A stretch of DNA of 64,000 nucleotides from Methylomonas sp. ZR1 (GTDB taxonomy: Bacteria; Pseudomonadota; Gammaproteobacteria; Methylococcales; Methylomonadaceae): NCBI RefSeq assembly GCF_013141865.1, contig NZ_RCST01000001.1, positions 868,001-932,000 of the forward strand, given 5' to 3'. Shown piece by piece: positions 1 through 7,775 of the stretch. Under the pieces are notes generated by a model. That model worked only from the letters and a program-made list of their open reading frames with translations. It was not told where the DNA came from and made no database searches. Within the stretch, counting starts at the first letter, position 1; every line of letters starts with the position of its first letter. Both the position numbers and the translations under genes were made by a program.

Positions 1-421
1 GATCAGGCATAAGCGGTATCCATTTTCAGCAGAAACGTCAATGTGCGGTTTCACAAGTTTAGACTGATACGCGAGTTGCATAGTCATTTTGCAACTTACA
101 AAGCCCGCCGTTGAATGTCGTCGTATCCGCACGGCCGGGAACGCAAATCCCAACGGCCTGGCAGAAAATTCCTACATTACTGAAAATGGCCGTTACAAGG
201 AGTTTGCGGGTGGGGCTTCAGCATTAACCCGTTAGCCCGGAATGGGTGGCCGACGCCGAAATCCCCCGGTATTTCGGTCGCTGCTGCTTTGGAATAATAA
301 AGCTAGCTAGTGTGGGGAATTTTTATAATAATCGCATAGGACAGAAGTCAGCTGGCCGCCGAACCGGTCGGTCCCGAGGCTGTCCAAGCGTAGAATAAAA
401 AATAATAACAGGAGGTACACC
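1..421. other. Intergenic leader before the CBS gene
   Basis: No coding frame here looks real. A short hairpin (stem CCGAAAT/ATTTCGG, 256-262 with 271-277) lies in the middle. A perfect TATAAT at 324-329 could be the -10 box for the next gene, although no good -35 is seen at 16-18 bp spacing. The strong ribosome binding site AGGAGG sits at 411-416. Confidence 0.4.
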
Positions 422-817
422 ATGCTAGCCAAAATAGCTGTAGTCGATTACATGTCGACCAAAATCGTTACCGTTACCCCCGATACCGAAATTTCTCAGG
501 CTGTTAAGATTTTGCTGGACCACAAAGTAACCAGCGTGCCGGTTGTGGACCAACACGGTAAGTTAGTGGGGATATTTTCCGAAAAAGACGGCATGAAGGT
601 GTTTGTCGAATCCGCTTACAACCAAAGCATGGCTGGAAAAGTAGGTGAGTTCATGAGCAAAGACCCGCAATTTGTCAGTGCCGATGCCAGTCTGGTGGAT
701 GTCGCCAGCAAATTTCAGGAATCGCCGACCAGGAGTTTCCCGGTTTTTCAAAACGATCAGTTTGTCGGCATGATTAGCCGCGTTGATGTATTAAGAGCGT
801 TGTTAGCCATTCGCTAG
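422..817 (+). CDS. CBS-domain pair protein
   Basis: A 131-residue cytoplasmic protein made almost wholly of two CBS motifs (about residues 11-60 and 76-129). The paired hydrophobic strands VTSVPVVD..GKLVGIFSEKD and SFPVFQNDQFVGMISRVD are typical. Stand-alone CBS pairs bind adenosine nucleotides or similar ligands and often tune a partner protein. No transporter, kinase or enzyme domain is attached, so the partner is unknown. AGGAGG lies 6 nt before the ATG, which fixes the start. It stands alone and faces the convergent gene at 874-1386. The family call is secure; the role is not. Confidence 0.85.
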   Translation: MLAKIAVVDYMSTKIVTVTPDTEISQAVKILLDHKVTSVPVVDQHGKLVGIFSEKDGMKVFVESAYNQSMAGKVGEFMSKDPQFVSADASLVDVASKFQESPTRSFPVFQNDQFVGMISRVDVLRALLAIR

Positions 818-873
818 ATGTTTTAGTTCAAGGGGAGACTGCCGGGATGGTTGTGTCTGCCCCTTGTCCTGCC

Positions 874-1386
874 TTATTGCCGCACGCCTGCCGACACGTA
901 GGTACCCATGATGGTATCAGTGCAGGTTGCGGTAATCTTCGCGCCGTTCGGCGTTACCGTGCCGGTACAATTGCCCTTCGAAACCCAGCCGTTTTGGTAT
1001 TGTGCGGTGTAATCGTAAGTCAGGGTTTGCCCGATCAGATTGCCACTGCCTTTTGATGTATAGCCCACGCCTTGCGCCAACATCCCCCAGCCCTGGAATT
1101 CAAAACTGTCGCTCTGTTGGTTGATGTGGGTGCCGCCTGCGGTAGGCGCGGCGGGGTTATACCAGTCGCCGCTGATGTTGATGACTGGCACAGGCTCCAC
1201 TACTGCCGGTTTTGCCGGGGCAATCGGCGGAGAAATTGCCGTCACGGTTTGCTGTGCCGGCGGCGATTCTACGGCCTTTTGTTGTCCAGTCAATTTATCC
1301 CAGTTAGAGATAATAGCGACACTGATCGAGCCGATGACACCAATGATCGCGGCGGCGATAGCGGGATTTTGATTGGATTCGGCCAT
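874..1386 (-). CDS. Hypothetical single-pass membrane protein
   Basis: 170 residues starting MAESNQNPAIAAAIIG. The ATG at 1386 is preceded by GAGGA at good spacing; an upstream in-frame start would add 16 unlikely residues. One N-terminal membrane segment (about residues 8-27) is followed by a short Ala/Pro-rich linker (PPAQQTVTAISPPIAPAKP) and a beta-rich C-terminal domain (from about residue 72, GDWYNPAAP...) with two cysteines (SKGNC, ITATC) that could form a disulphide if exported. I recognise no family. The layout suggests a membrane-anchored periplasmic domain. It converges on the CBS gene. Confidence 0.6.
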   Translation of the reverse strand: MAESNQNPAIAAAIIGVIGSISVAIISNWDKLTGQQKAVESPPAQQTVTAISPPIAPAKPAVVEPVPVINISGDWYNPAAPTAGGTHINQQSDSFEFQGWGMLAQGVGYTSKGSGNLIGQTLTYDYTAQYQNGWVSKGNCTGTVTPNGAKITATCTDTIMGTYVSAGVRQ

Positions 1387-1586
1387 AAGTTCCTCTGTTG
1401 CTGCATAAAAATGTCCGGCCGCCTGAGGTGGCACAGTTTGAGAATTTAGCGCAGATGTAAACGATTCGGCAATCTAAAAGATGCGCTCGTCGGCTAAAGA
1501 ATAAATGGGAGAGAGTTAAGAGGCTGGATCTAGCCGAGTGAAGAGGGCGGTAGGGGGCTTTTCGAGCGGGCTGGACTGGTTTGACT

Positions 1587-1625
1587 GGGCCTAACTGCGG
1601 TCACTACATCACCGCAGTGAGGCCC
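1587..1625 (-). terminator. Imperfect hairpin downstream of the Cys/His lipoprotein gene
   Basis: Arms 1587-1601 and 1611-1625 pair with one mismatch around a 9-nt loop, 22 nt past the stop of the leftward lipoprotein gene. No U-run follows on that strand, so this is a stable mRNA end or weak terminator at best. Confidence 0.4.
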
Positions 1626-1646
1626 AATCGGATCTGAGGTTACAGA

Positions 1647-2216
1647 TTATTTATCGCATTTATGCGCGGAGCCGCAGCAATCGGCCATGTCGCCGCCGTG
1701 CTTTTTGCAATGATCCGCACTGCAATCATGGGCTGCGCCGCCTTGATGATGGGCGCAATGGTGGCTGCTGCAATTGGCGGCAGCGGCGGCTTCGTGATGG
1801 GCACAATGCTCGGCACCGCATTGGTGGGCGCTGGCATGGGCATCTTGCGCGCAATGTTGGGCGCAGACTTTATCTTTAGCACCTGGGTGATCGGCGCAAT
1901 GTTTCGCGCAATCGTGTTCGGCTGCGGCTTTGTCGGCACAATGTTTCAGGCAAGCTTTGCCATTTTTACCTTTGTGTTTGGCGCAATGTTCAACGCAATT
2001 GTGCGCTGCGGCATCGGCTTTATGTTTAGCGCAATGTTCCGGAGACATGGCGGGTGCCGCCGCTGGCGCGGGGGCAGCAGTTTCAGCCGGTGCAGCGGTT
2101 ACAGGCGTCACGACCGCAGGCTCAGCAGTTGCTTCGACCGGTTTTGCGGATTCGCAGCCTGTCAGGGTCAGCAAAGCCGGCAAGGTTAAGGCGATTAGCA
2201 AATGTTGAATTTTCAT
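1647..2216 (-). CDS. Cys/His-repeat lipoprotein, putative metal binder
   Basis: 189 residues. The N-terminus MKIQHLLIALTLPALLTLTGC is a lipoprotein signal peptide with lipobox LTGC (Cys21). An Ala/Pro/Thr spacer (to about residue 55) leads into a domain with at least 18 further cysteines and many histidines, arranged as eight repeats of C-x(3,4)-[EKQHD]-H-C-x2-[HKD] (CVEHCAKH, CLKHCADK, CAKHCADH, CAQHCAQD and so on). Repeating HC-x2-H motifs strongly suggest binding of soft metals (Cu, Zn, Cd, Ni). Copper storage or buffering would fit a methanotroph, but that is inference. It resembles neither classical metallothionein nor the helical Csp copper-storage proteins as I know them. Monocistronic. 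Confidence 0.75.
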   Translation of the reverse strand: MKIQHLLIALTLPALLTLTGCESAKPVEATAEPAVVTPVTAAPAETAAPAPAAAPAMSPEHCAKHKADAAAHNCVEHCAKHKGKNGKACLKHCADKAAAEHDCAKHCADHPGAKDKVCAQHCAQDAHASAHQCGAEHCAHHEAAAAANCSSHHCAHHQGGAAHDCSADHCKKHGGDMADCCGSAHKCDK

Positions 2217-2529
2217 AAGTATTTCTCTGTGGGTGATAAAGGAGGCGCAATTGTAGGGGTAAGGTGCACGTTAGGCAAATAAAATTGTGTTATTTAACAC
2301 AGAATAATTTATTGGCGAGCGCGCCTATCTGACAGTGACTGCCAAGCCGTTCCTCAATTTCCTTGGGTTTGTCACGCCCGCGAAGGCGGGAGCCGTTACA
2401 TCTTACGGCGAATCCACTCTAGCGGCTGAGCTTGCGCCTTTGCGGGAGCGATAATATTTAAGGGCGGGTTGGTAATTCGACCGGGTGAGCGGTCAGGCAG
2501 TGATTCCCGAATCCAAACGGTATGCAAAA
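2217..2529. other. Intergenic region with palindromic repeat
   Basis: This holds the promoter region of the leftward lipoprotein gene and the sequence downstream of dtd. A small palindromic repeat CCCGCGAAGGCGGGA at 2376-2390 matches the dispersed CCCGC-GAAG-GCGGG repeat family common in proteobacterial genomes. No gene is seen. Confidence 0.5.
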
Positions 2530-2976
2530 TTACTTTTCCAGACAACGTAAGGTAAAAGTCACCGGGCCGTCGTTGATCAACGCTACTTTCATGTCGGCGC
2601 CGAATTCGCCGAACTGGCTGCTTGGGTAAATCTCCAGCGCGCGCTTTTGCAAATACGCGAATAATTCCCGGCCCATTGCCGGCGGCGCGGCCGAGGCAAA
2701 ACTGGGCCGGTTGCCGGTATCGGTGTTGGCCGCCAAGGTAAATTGCGGTACCAGCAGCAGGCCGCCTTGAATATCGCGCAGACTCAGATTCATTTTGTCG
2801 TCCGCGTCCGCAAAGATGCGGTAATTCAAAATCCGCTCCAGCAAGCGGTCCGCTTGCTTGGGGGTGTCGGCTTTCTCGACAGCCACCAGCGCCATAATGC
2901 CGGTGCCGATCACGCCGATGTCGTTGCAGTTGACCGTGACTTTGGCTTGAGTCACGCGCTGGATAATGCTGATCAT
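2530..2976 (-). CDS. dtd: D-aminoacyl-tRNA deacylase
   Basis: 148 residues, close to the usual 145. It hydrolyses D-amino acids (and glycine) mischarged onto tRNA, in the cytoplasm. Visible family motifs: N-terminal MISIIQRVTQAKVTV, the central VPQFTLAANTDTGNRPSF, and the C-terminal NDGPVTF carrying the Gly-Pro chirality-selection element. The start at 2976 follows CAAGGA; an upstream frame extension of 30 residues has no similarity to the family. Its ATG overlaps the stop of the upstream cyclotransferase gene by 4 nt (ATGA), so the two are probably translationally coupled. Last gene of the greB operon. Confidence 0.95.
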   Translation of the reverse strand: MISIIQRVTQAKVTVNCNDIGVIGTGIMALVAVEKADTPKQADRLLERILNYRIFADADDKMNLSLRDIQGGLLLVPQFTLAANTDTGNRPSFASAAPPAMGRELFAYLQKRALEIYPSSQFGEFGADMKVALINDGPVTFTLRCLEK

Positions 2977-3383
2977 GTTTTGTCCTTGAGATGATGAAGA
3001 TAGTCGCCGCTTAAGATCCGCTGCAAACCGGTCGTCGGACGGTTGTATAGGTAGGTCCAAGCGCAAACGCTTTGTCCGTCGGGCAGGTTTACTAAAAGTT
3101 GGCGGCGGATGTATTCATGCGGCTGCGGAAAATGCGTGGCGCATTCTTCGTAAATATCCAATACAGACAGTGTGTGTTCGGGGGTGCCAAGTAAGTACAG
3201 TTCGCCTTTGATCTGCGTTGTGCCGCGGGTTACGGCGCCTGGATAATTATCGATTTCATACAAATCGCCGTGCATAAACGCAGGGCCTATGTAATCGCAA
3301 TCGTCTAGAAATGGGTGTTGAGTTTGATCGTCCGGGTTTCTGCGCAGCGTACCGTAGACAAACAGGTATTGCGCGCAGCTCAT
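2973..3383 (-). CDS. Gamma-glutamylcyclotransferase family protein
   Basis: 136 residues from MSCAQYLFVYGTLRRN. The YGTLR motif near the N-terminus, GDLYEIDNYPGAV, and an acidic LDIYEECA segment carrying the expected catalytic Glu define the GGCT/AIG2-like fold. Family members turn gamma-glutamyl amines or dipeptides into 5-oxoproline; the exact substrate cannot be read from the sequence. Start 3383 is chosen because the family begins just before YGTL and because ATGA overlaps the stop of the preceding small membrane protein. It overlaps dtd by 4 nt at its own end. Confidence 0.85.
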   Translation of the reverse strand: MSCAQYLFVYGTLRRNPDDQTQHPFLDDCDYIGPAFMHGDLYEIDNYPGAVTRGTTQIKGELYLLGTPEHTLSVLDIYEECATHFPQPHEYIRRQLLVNLPDGQSVCAWTYLYNRPTTGLQRILSGDYLHHLKDKT

Positions 3384-3544
3384 GAATAGATCTGATCGAC
3401 CAACGCCTTGAACCAGCGTGGGCGGAACGCGATGACATACAGTAGCGTCAAACCCATCAGCGGAAAGGGGCCTATTTCGACGATGGTCAGCAGCAGAATG
3501 ATCACGAACCACTTGAATCGGGTAAAGGCGGCTTGCGTACTCAT
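3380..3544 (-). CDS. Small inner-membrane protein
   Basis: 54 residues from MSTQAAFTRFKWF, with one or two hydrophobic segments (FVIILLLTIVEIGPFPLMGLTLLYVIAF) and a basic C-terminus (RPRWFKALVDQIYS). It begins 1 nt after the greB stop and overlaps the cyclotransferase start by 4 nt, which supports real translation within the operon. I know no function for it. The tight coupling suggests it is expressed with greB and dtd. Confidence 0.7.
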   Translation of the reverse strand: MSTQAAFTRFKWFVIILLLTIVEIGPFPLMGLTLLYVIAFRPRWFKALVDQIYS

Positions 3545-3545
3545 C

Positions 3546-4037
3546 TTAATACTTGATCGCGGTAATGTAATACCGCGTTTCCTGCTCGGCATGGCGGATT
3601 GTCACTTCGTCGTCCAGCATCTTCTTCAATAAGGCTTTCGCCAGAGGTGAGTCCAGGCTGATCAAACCACCCGTAGTATCGATTTCGTCGGCACCGACGA
3701 TGCGGTAGGTGATTTCCTCTCCATCCATCGTTTCCAAAGTCACCCAGGCACCGAAAAATACCTGATCGCGATTGCTCGGCTTCTCGGACACGACAGTCAA
3801 CGACGGCAAGCGCTTTTGCAGATAATGAATACGCCGGTCGATTTCTCGTAGTTCTTTTTTGCGGTAGATGTATTCCGCGTTCTCGGAACGATCACCTTCT
3901 GCAGCGGCGGCGGACAGGGCTATAGTCACATGCTTGCGCCGCTCCCAGAGCTGTTTCAACTCGGTTTCCAGGCTGCGATAGCCTTCGGCAGTGATGTACG
4001 GTGAAGATTTGGGGCGGGGCGGTCGCCAGCGTGACAT
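3546..4037 (-). CDS. greB: Transcription elongation factor GreB
   Basis: 163 residues. It rescues backtracked RNA polymerase by stimulating transcript cleavage through the secondary channel. The N-terminal coiled coil (about residues 15-80) carries the acidic tip in AAAAEGDRSENAEYIYRKKELREIDRRI, with the two invariant acidic residues. The C-terminal FKBP-like domain ends LDDEVTIRHAEQETRYYITAIKY. The basic N-terminus (SRWRPPRPKSSPYIT) and length fit GreB rather than GreA. First gene of a four-gene operon; divergent from slyD across 51 nt. Confidence 0.93.
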   Translation of the reverse strand: MSRWRPPRPKSSPYITAEGYRSLETELKQLWERRKHVTIALSAAAAEGDRSENAEYIYRKKELREIDRRIHYLQKRLPSLTVVSEKPSNRDQVFFGAWVTLETMDGEEITYRIVGADEIDTTGGLISLDSPLAKALLKKMLDDEVTIRHAEQETRYYITAIKY

Positions 4038-4088
4038 GTTTTTTCGGGGAAAAGGTTATATGATGTCGGCTTTTTTCATCCAGCGAAG

Positions 4089-4571
4089 ATGCATATGCAA
4101 ATCACAGACAAAACGGCTGTTTCCATCCATTATACCTTAACCAACCAAGACGGGGAGCAGCTGGACAGTTCCAGAGGCGAAGAGCCCTTGTTGTATTTGC
4201 ATGGCGCGGGCAACATCATTGCGGGTCTGGAAGCAGCGTTAAACGGCAAACAAGCCGGTGATAAATTCAACGTCACCATCGCCGCCGATCAAGCCTACGG
4301 CGAAGTCTCCGAAGAAATGATTCAAGTCGTTTCCAAGAAAATGTTCGACGGGATGGATATTGAAATCGGTATGCAGTTTCATGCCGATGTCAGCCACGGC
4401 CCAGGCATCATTACCATCGTCGAGATCGACGGCGACGATGTCACCATCGACGGTAACCACCCTTTGGCCGGTGAAGATTTGACGTTTGACGTGGAAGTGA
4501 TGGATGTCAGACCTGCTACAGCCGACGAAGTGGCTCACGGTCATATCCACGGTTCAGGTTGCCATCACTGA
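4089..4571 (+). CDS. slyD: FKBP-type peptidyl-prolyl isomerase, SlyD-like
   Basis: 160 residues. The isomerase half opens ITDKTAVSIHYTLTNQDGEQLDSS and has LHGAGNIIAGLEAALNGK; the insert-in-flap chaperone domain (about residues 70-125) follows, and the protein closes with the FDVEVMDVRPAT strand. SlyD acts as a proline isomerase, chaperone and nickel/zinc store for hydrogenase maturation. Here the metal-binding tail is short (HGHIHGSGCHH) compared with the long His/Cys tail of E. coli SlyD, so metal capacity is probably reduced. Two ATGs, 4089 and 4095, are possible starts. Confidence 0.93.
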   Translation: MHMQITDKTAVSIHYTLTNQDGEQLDSSRGEEPLLYLHGAGNIIAGLEAALNGKQAGDKFNVTIAADQAYGEVSEEMIQVVSKKMFDGMDIEIGMQFHADVSHGPGIITIVEIDGDDVTIDGNHPLAGEDLTFDVEVMDVRPATADEVAHGHIHGSGCHH

Positions 4572-4594
4572 TAGTCATTTCCCAACCGCAAATT

Positions 4595-4629
4595 TGTAAG
4601 CGATAAACGCGCTGCTTTTATCGCTTACA
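4595..4629. terminator. Bidirectional terminator between slyD and the TolC-like gene
   Basis: A perfect 13-bp stem (4595-4607 with 4617-4629) with a 9-nt loop sits between two convergent genes, 24 nt after the slyD stop and 18 nt after the stop of the leftward gene. The A/T-rich inner stem suits function on either strand. Confidence 0.65.
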
Positions 4630-4646
4630 TTCATTCTCTGCTGTTG

Positions 4647-6458
4647 TTACTGAGCACTCGCGCTCAGGCCCAAATCCACCCGGCTATGTCCCAGCAAAGT
4701 GCCGGTAGCAAACGCCAGGTCTATCATCGACACTTGATAATCGCCGATGGCGCGCACTTCGCGCAGTTGCGCTTCACCGAGCCGGGTCAGGGTTTCCAGT
4801 ACCTCGGTCATGGTCCGCAGGCCTTCTTTAAATTGTTTCAGTTCGGCGTCGTAATTCAAACCGGCCAGTACTACGTTCTGCCGGGTGGCTAAAATGCGCT
4901 GCCAGTTCTGGCTCATTTGATCCAGCGAGTCGTAGATTTCTCGACGCACGCTCAATTCCCTGAGTTGTTGCGTAGTTAGACGTTGCATGCGTTCTTGCAC
5001 GGCTCGATCCAGACGCGCGCGGCGCAATTCGTTGCTGAGTGGGATTTCCATGCGTACGCCCACCGACCAATCCGAATAATTGCCGCTCAAGGTCTGATCA
5101 AAAGCGCCACCGTAGGACGACGTGTCGCGGCCCAGTGCGGCGTAGTTGTAATCCAGCATGAACATCGGCAGGGTTTGATTGCTGAGGTAGTCGATTTTGG
5201 TCAAGTCTGCGGCCAGCTTTAATTCCAGTTCCAGCAATTCCAGGCGGCCGTCCAGCGCGCGTTGCGCCAGTTGTTCGCGGTCCAGATTAAATTCCAGCAG
5301 GGTCGGCGAGGTCTCGGGAATCAGCAGCGTTTGCGAATCCAGATCCAGGCCCGGCGCGTTTAATAACAATTTCAGTTGGCGCTGGCGGGTTTTCAGGCTG
5401 GTTTCGGCGATGATCAAAGACTCCAGACGTTCGGCCACGCCGATTTCGGCCCGGTTGATTTCCACACTGGCTGTCAAGCCTTCAGCCACACGCTTCCGGA
5501 CCATACTCAGATTATTGGAGGCGTTTTCGTATTGCTGGCGGCGCACATCTAATTCGCCCCAAGCCACATACAGGCTCCAATACGCGCGCTCAACCATCGC
5601 CAACACGCGAATTGCCTGCAGACGGGTTTTGACGTCGACGGCTTGTTGTTCGTAACGGGCGATGCGGATGCCGGCGACGTTATTGGCAATCCCGGCATCG
5701 CGCAGTAAGGGCTGGCTGATGGAAAACCGCAGCGCGTTTTGATACTGGTCCGAAGCGACACCGCGAAACTGCCGTTTGCCGTCGAACGGTGAACTGACGG
5801 TAATTTTCGCGCCGGTACGCAACGGGATCACGATACCGGCTTCCATATCCAGCACTTCAGTTTCCTGCGGCACGGCGGTGAGTTTGTCGATTTCATTTTT
5901 CAGCGGCGAAGTGGGATCCACCGGCGTAAAGCTGACGACATCCAGATTTTGCGCCGGGGTGTTTTTCTTGCCGTATTTGGCCTTGGCGAAGATTAAATCA
6001 TCGAACTTGGCTTGCTCTTCGCTGACTGCAGTGGCAGCGATTTTTGGATCGGCCTGGGCGATTTTTAAATCCAGGTTATTTTCCAAAGCCATACTGCGCA
6101 CCGCAGCGATGGACAATTGCTTGCTCGCTTCCGGCGGTGCCTTGGGTAATTCCGGCTTCGTAGCACTGGGAGGGGGCAGAATAGTCGCCGACTTGGGCCG
6201 GCCTTCCTTAAACTTGGGCAAGGCCTGCTCCACAGTTTGCGGCGGCAGTTGCGAGATGGCCGGTAGCGGTAAACCCTCATCAGGTTTCAGGCGCTCCTCG
6301 ACGCGCTTGACCAGTTTACGGTCGGGGCTGGTGTCGAGATATTGTCCGCAACTGGTTAGCAAAGGTATCAGCAAGAGTGCGCCGATATGCCGCCTGCAGG
6401 CTTGCAAGTATTTGGCCGTAGCCCCTGATGGGTGTTGACGGGATGCGAAACGATTCAT
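4647..6458 (-). CDS. TolC-family outer-membrane efflux lipoprotein
   Basis: 603 residues. The signal peptide ends in lipobox LLTSC (Cys37). A Pro-rich linker (to about residue 110) precedes two TolC-type repeats of long alpha-helices with beta-strands (SISQPLLRDAGIANNVAGIRIARYEQQAVDVK; RMEIPLSNELRRARLDRAV). It should form the trimeric outer-membrane channel of a type I secretion or efflux system. It lies 6 nt after the HlyD-like gene, and the ABC protein gene is immediately upstream, so the three form one transport unit. The extended Pro-rich N-terminal region (PPPSATKPELPKAPPEASK) is unusual. The substrate is unknown; no RTX or bacteriocin gene lies nearby. Confidence 0.85.
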   Translation of the reverse strand: MNRFASRQHPSGATAKYLQACRRHIGALLLIPLLTSCGQYLDTSPDRKLVKRVEERLKPDEGLPLPAISQLPPQTVEQALPKFKEGRPKSATILPPPSATKPELPKAPPEASKQLSIAAVRSMALENNLDLKIAQADPKIAATAVSEEQAKFDDLIFAKAKYGKKNTPAQNLDVVSFTPVDPTSPLKNEIDKLTAVPQETEVLDMEAGIVIPLRTGAKITVSSPFDGKRQFRGVASDQYQNALRFSISQPLLRDAGIANNVAGIRIARYEQQAVDVKTRLQAIRVLAMVERAYWSLYVAWGELDVRRQQYENASNNLSMVRKRVAEGLTASVEINRAEIGVAERLESLIIAETSLKTRQRQLKLLLNAPGLDLDSQTLLIPETSPTLLEFNLDREQLAQRALDGRLELLELELKLAADLTKIDYLSNQTLPMFMLDYNYAALGRDTSSYGGAFDQTLSGNYSDWSVGVRMEIPLSNELRRARLDRAVQERMQRLTTQQLRELSVRREIYDSLDQMSQNWQRILATRQNVVLAGLNYDAELKQFKEGLRTMTEVLETLTRLGEAQLREVRAIGDYQVSMIDLAFATGTLLGHSRVDLGLSASAQ

Positions 6459-6464
6459 AAGCGC

Positions 6465-7775
6465 TTATTTCAGTTTTTGCCTGACCAAATCGGTCGCCGG
6501 CGCTTCCATAGTCATTTGTGGCGGAAAGGCATTCAGTTGCCGCCACAATTCGTAAGCCATCGTTACCCGGTTCAACAACACCCAGCCTTTTACTCTGACG
6601 CCTTGGCGGGCGAAGCGTTCTGTCGGCCAGGGGCGGTCGTTGGGATCGGGTACGATCAGCACCCGGAATTTACCCTTGCCGTCGTCAGTGGAGTCCACGA
6701 AGGCTACTAAGCCACCGAAGGTACCGACGGCTACTTCCGGCCAGCCGGCGAATTGCAAGGCCGGCCAGCCTTCGAATTGCAGACGTGCATGTCGGCCTGG
6801 GGTGATCAATACGGCATCGTTGCCGTCTACCCACAGTTCCACGGCTTTTACATCCATATCCGGCACCAACACCAGCAAGGGATCGCCTTGTCTGACAATG
6901 TCGCTCTGCGGATTGGCCAGCAGCCTGAGGATGCTGCTGTCGCGCGGCGCTCTGATTTGTTGGGATTGTTGGCGAGACACATCCACTTCGCTCTTTAACA
7001 GGCTGCTGCGGCTGTCTTCCAGTTCGCTTTGGGTTTTGTTAGCCGATGCCGTCGCCGAGTCGATACGTGCCTGGGCATCGGCGCGAATTCGACCGATTTC
7101 GGCTTCGGCGGCGCGTTGTTCGGCCAAAGCGCCTTCCAGACCGGCTTGGGCGCTGTTTAAGGCGCGTTGCGCTACGATGCCATCGCGTTGCGCGACTTCG
7201 TAATCGCGCTGCGACACCAAGCCGTCGCCGATCAAGCGTTGCAGGCGCTGGGTTTGCACACTAGCCGTTTCCAGCGTGGCGCGTGCCGAGGCAATGGCTT
7301 CACTGGCTGAGCGCGCGCGTTGCCGGGCCACATCCAGCCGGTATTGCGCGGTAGCTACTTGCAAATCGCGGGTAGCAATCAAGTTGTCGATTTGCAGGCG
7401 ATAGGCCCGCAGCTCGTCTTCTTTGGCCGCCAATTTCGCCGCGGCTGCCGCGCGCTGTTGTTGCAAGCGTTCCAGCAATTCCGGATCGACATCGGTGATT
7501 TCCATCAGCAAATCGCCGGCCTTCACTTTGGCGCCTTCTTTAGCATGCCAACTGACGATACGACCGGAAACCGGCGCATCCAAATTCTGTTGGCGTTCCA
7601 GCGGCGCAAAGGCGGAGACCCGGCCGATACCGTTGATGTTTTGTTGCCACGGTGTCAGCAGCAGGGCTGGAGGGGTCAACAGAAATAACCAGACGCAAGC
7701 CCGCGCTAGACTGCTGACCAGGCGAGGAGTATGGGCTGCCGATAGCGCGGACAGCCTAATTTGTAACTCAGTCAT
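6465..7775 (-). CDS. HlyD-family periplasmic adaptor
   Basis: 436 residues. One N-terminal membrane helix (about 27-43, CVWLFLLTPPALLL) is followed by the first half of the lipoyl domain (LDAPVSGRIVSWHAKEGAKVKAGDLLMEI). Then comes a very long coiled-coil hairpin (about 105-270, rich in QQRAAAAAKLAAKEDEL-type heptads) and the second lipoyl half with a beta-barrel (QIRAPRDSSILRLL...VRQGDPLLVLVPD). It bridges the inner-membrane ABC protein and the outer-membrane TolC-like channel. Its start overlaps the end of the ABC gene by 8 nt. Confidence 0.88.
   Translation of the reverse strand: MTELQIRLSALSAAHTPRLVSSLARACVWLFLLTPPALLLTPWQQNINGIGRVSAFAPLERQQNLDAPVSGRIVSWHAKEGAKVKAGDLLMEITDVDPELLERLQQQRAAAAAKLAAKEDELRAYRLQIDNLIATRDLQVATAQYRLDVARQRARSASEAIASARATLETASVQTQRLQRLIGDGLVSQRDYEVAQRDGIVAQRALNSAQAGLEGALAEQRAAEAEIGRIRADAQARIDSATASANKTQSELEDSRSSLLKSEVDVSRQQSQQIRAPRDSSILRLLANPQSDIVRQGDPLLVLVPDMDVKAVELWVDGNDAVLITPGRHARLQFEGWPALQFAGWPEVAVGTFGGLVAFVDSTDDGKGKFRVLIVPDPNDRPWPTERFARQGVRVKGWVLLNRVTMAYELWRQLNAFPPQMTMEAPATDLVRQKLK

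Noticed and set aside
1640..2208. Overlapping open frames opposite and beside the Cys/His lipoprotein
   Set aside because: They are by-products of the repetitive GC-rich codons of the lipoprotein gene; none has a start site or sensible composition.
4240..4550. Leftward frame opposite slyD
   Set aside because: Mirror of strongly coding slyD codons; no start signal or family.
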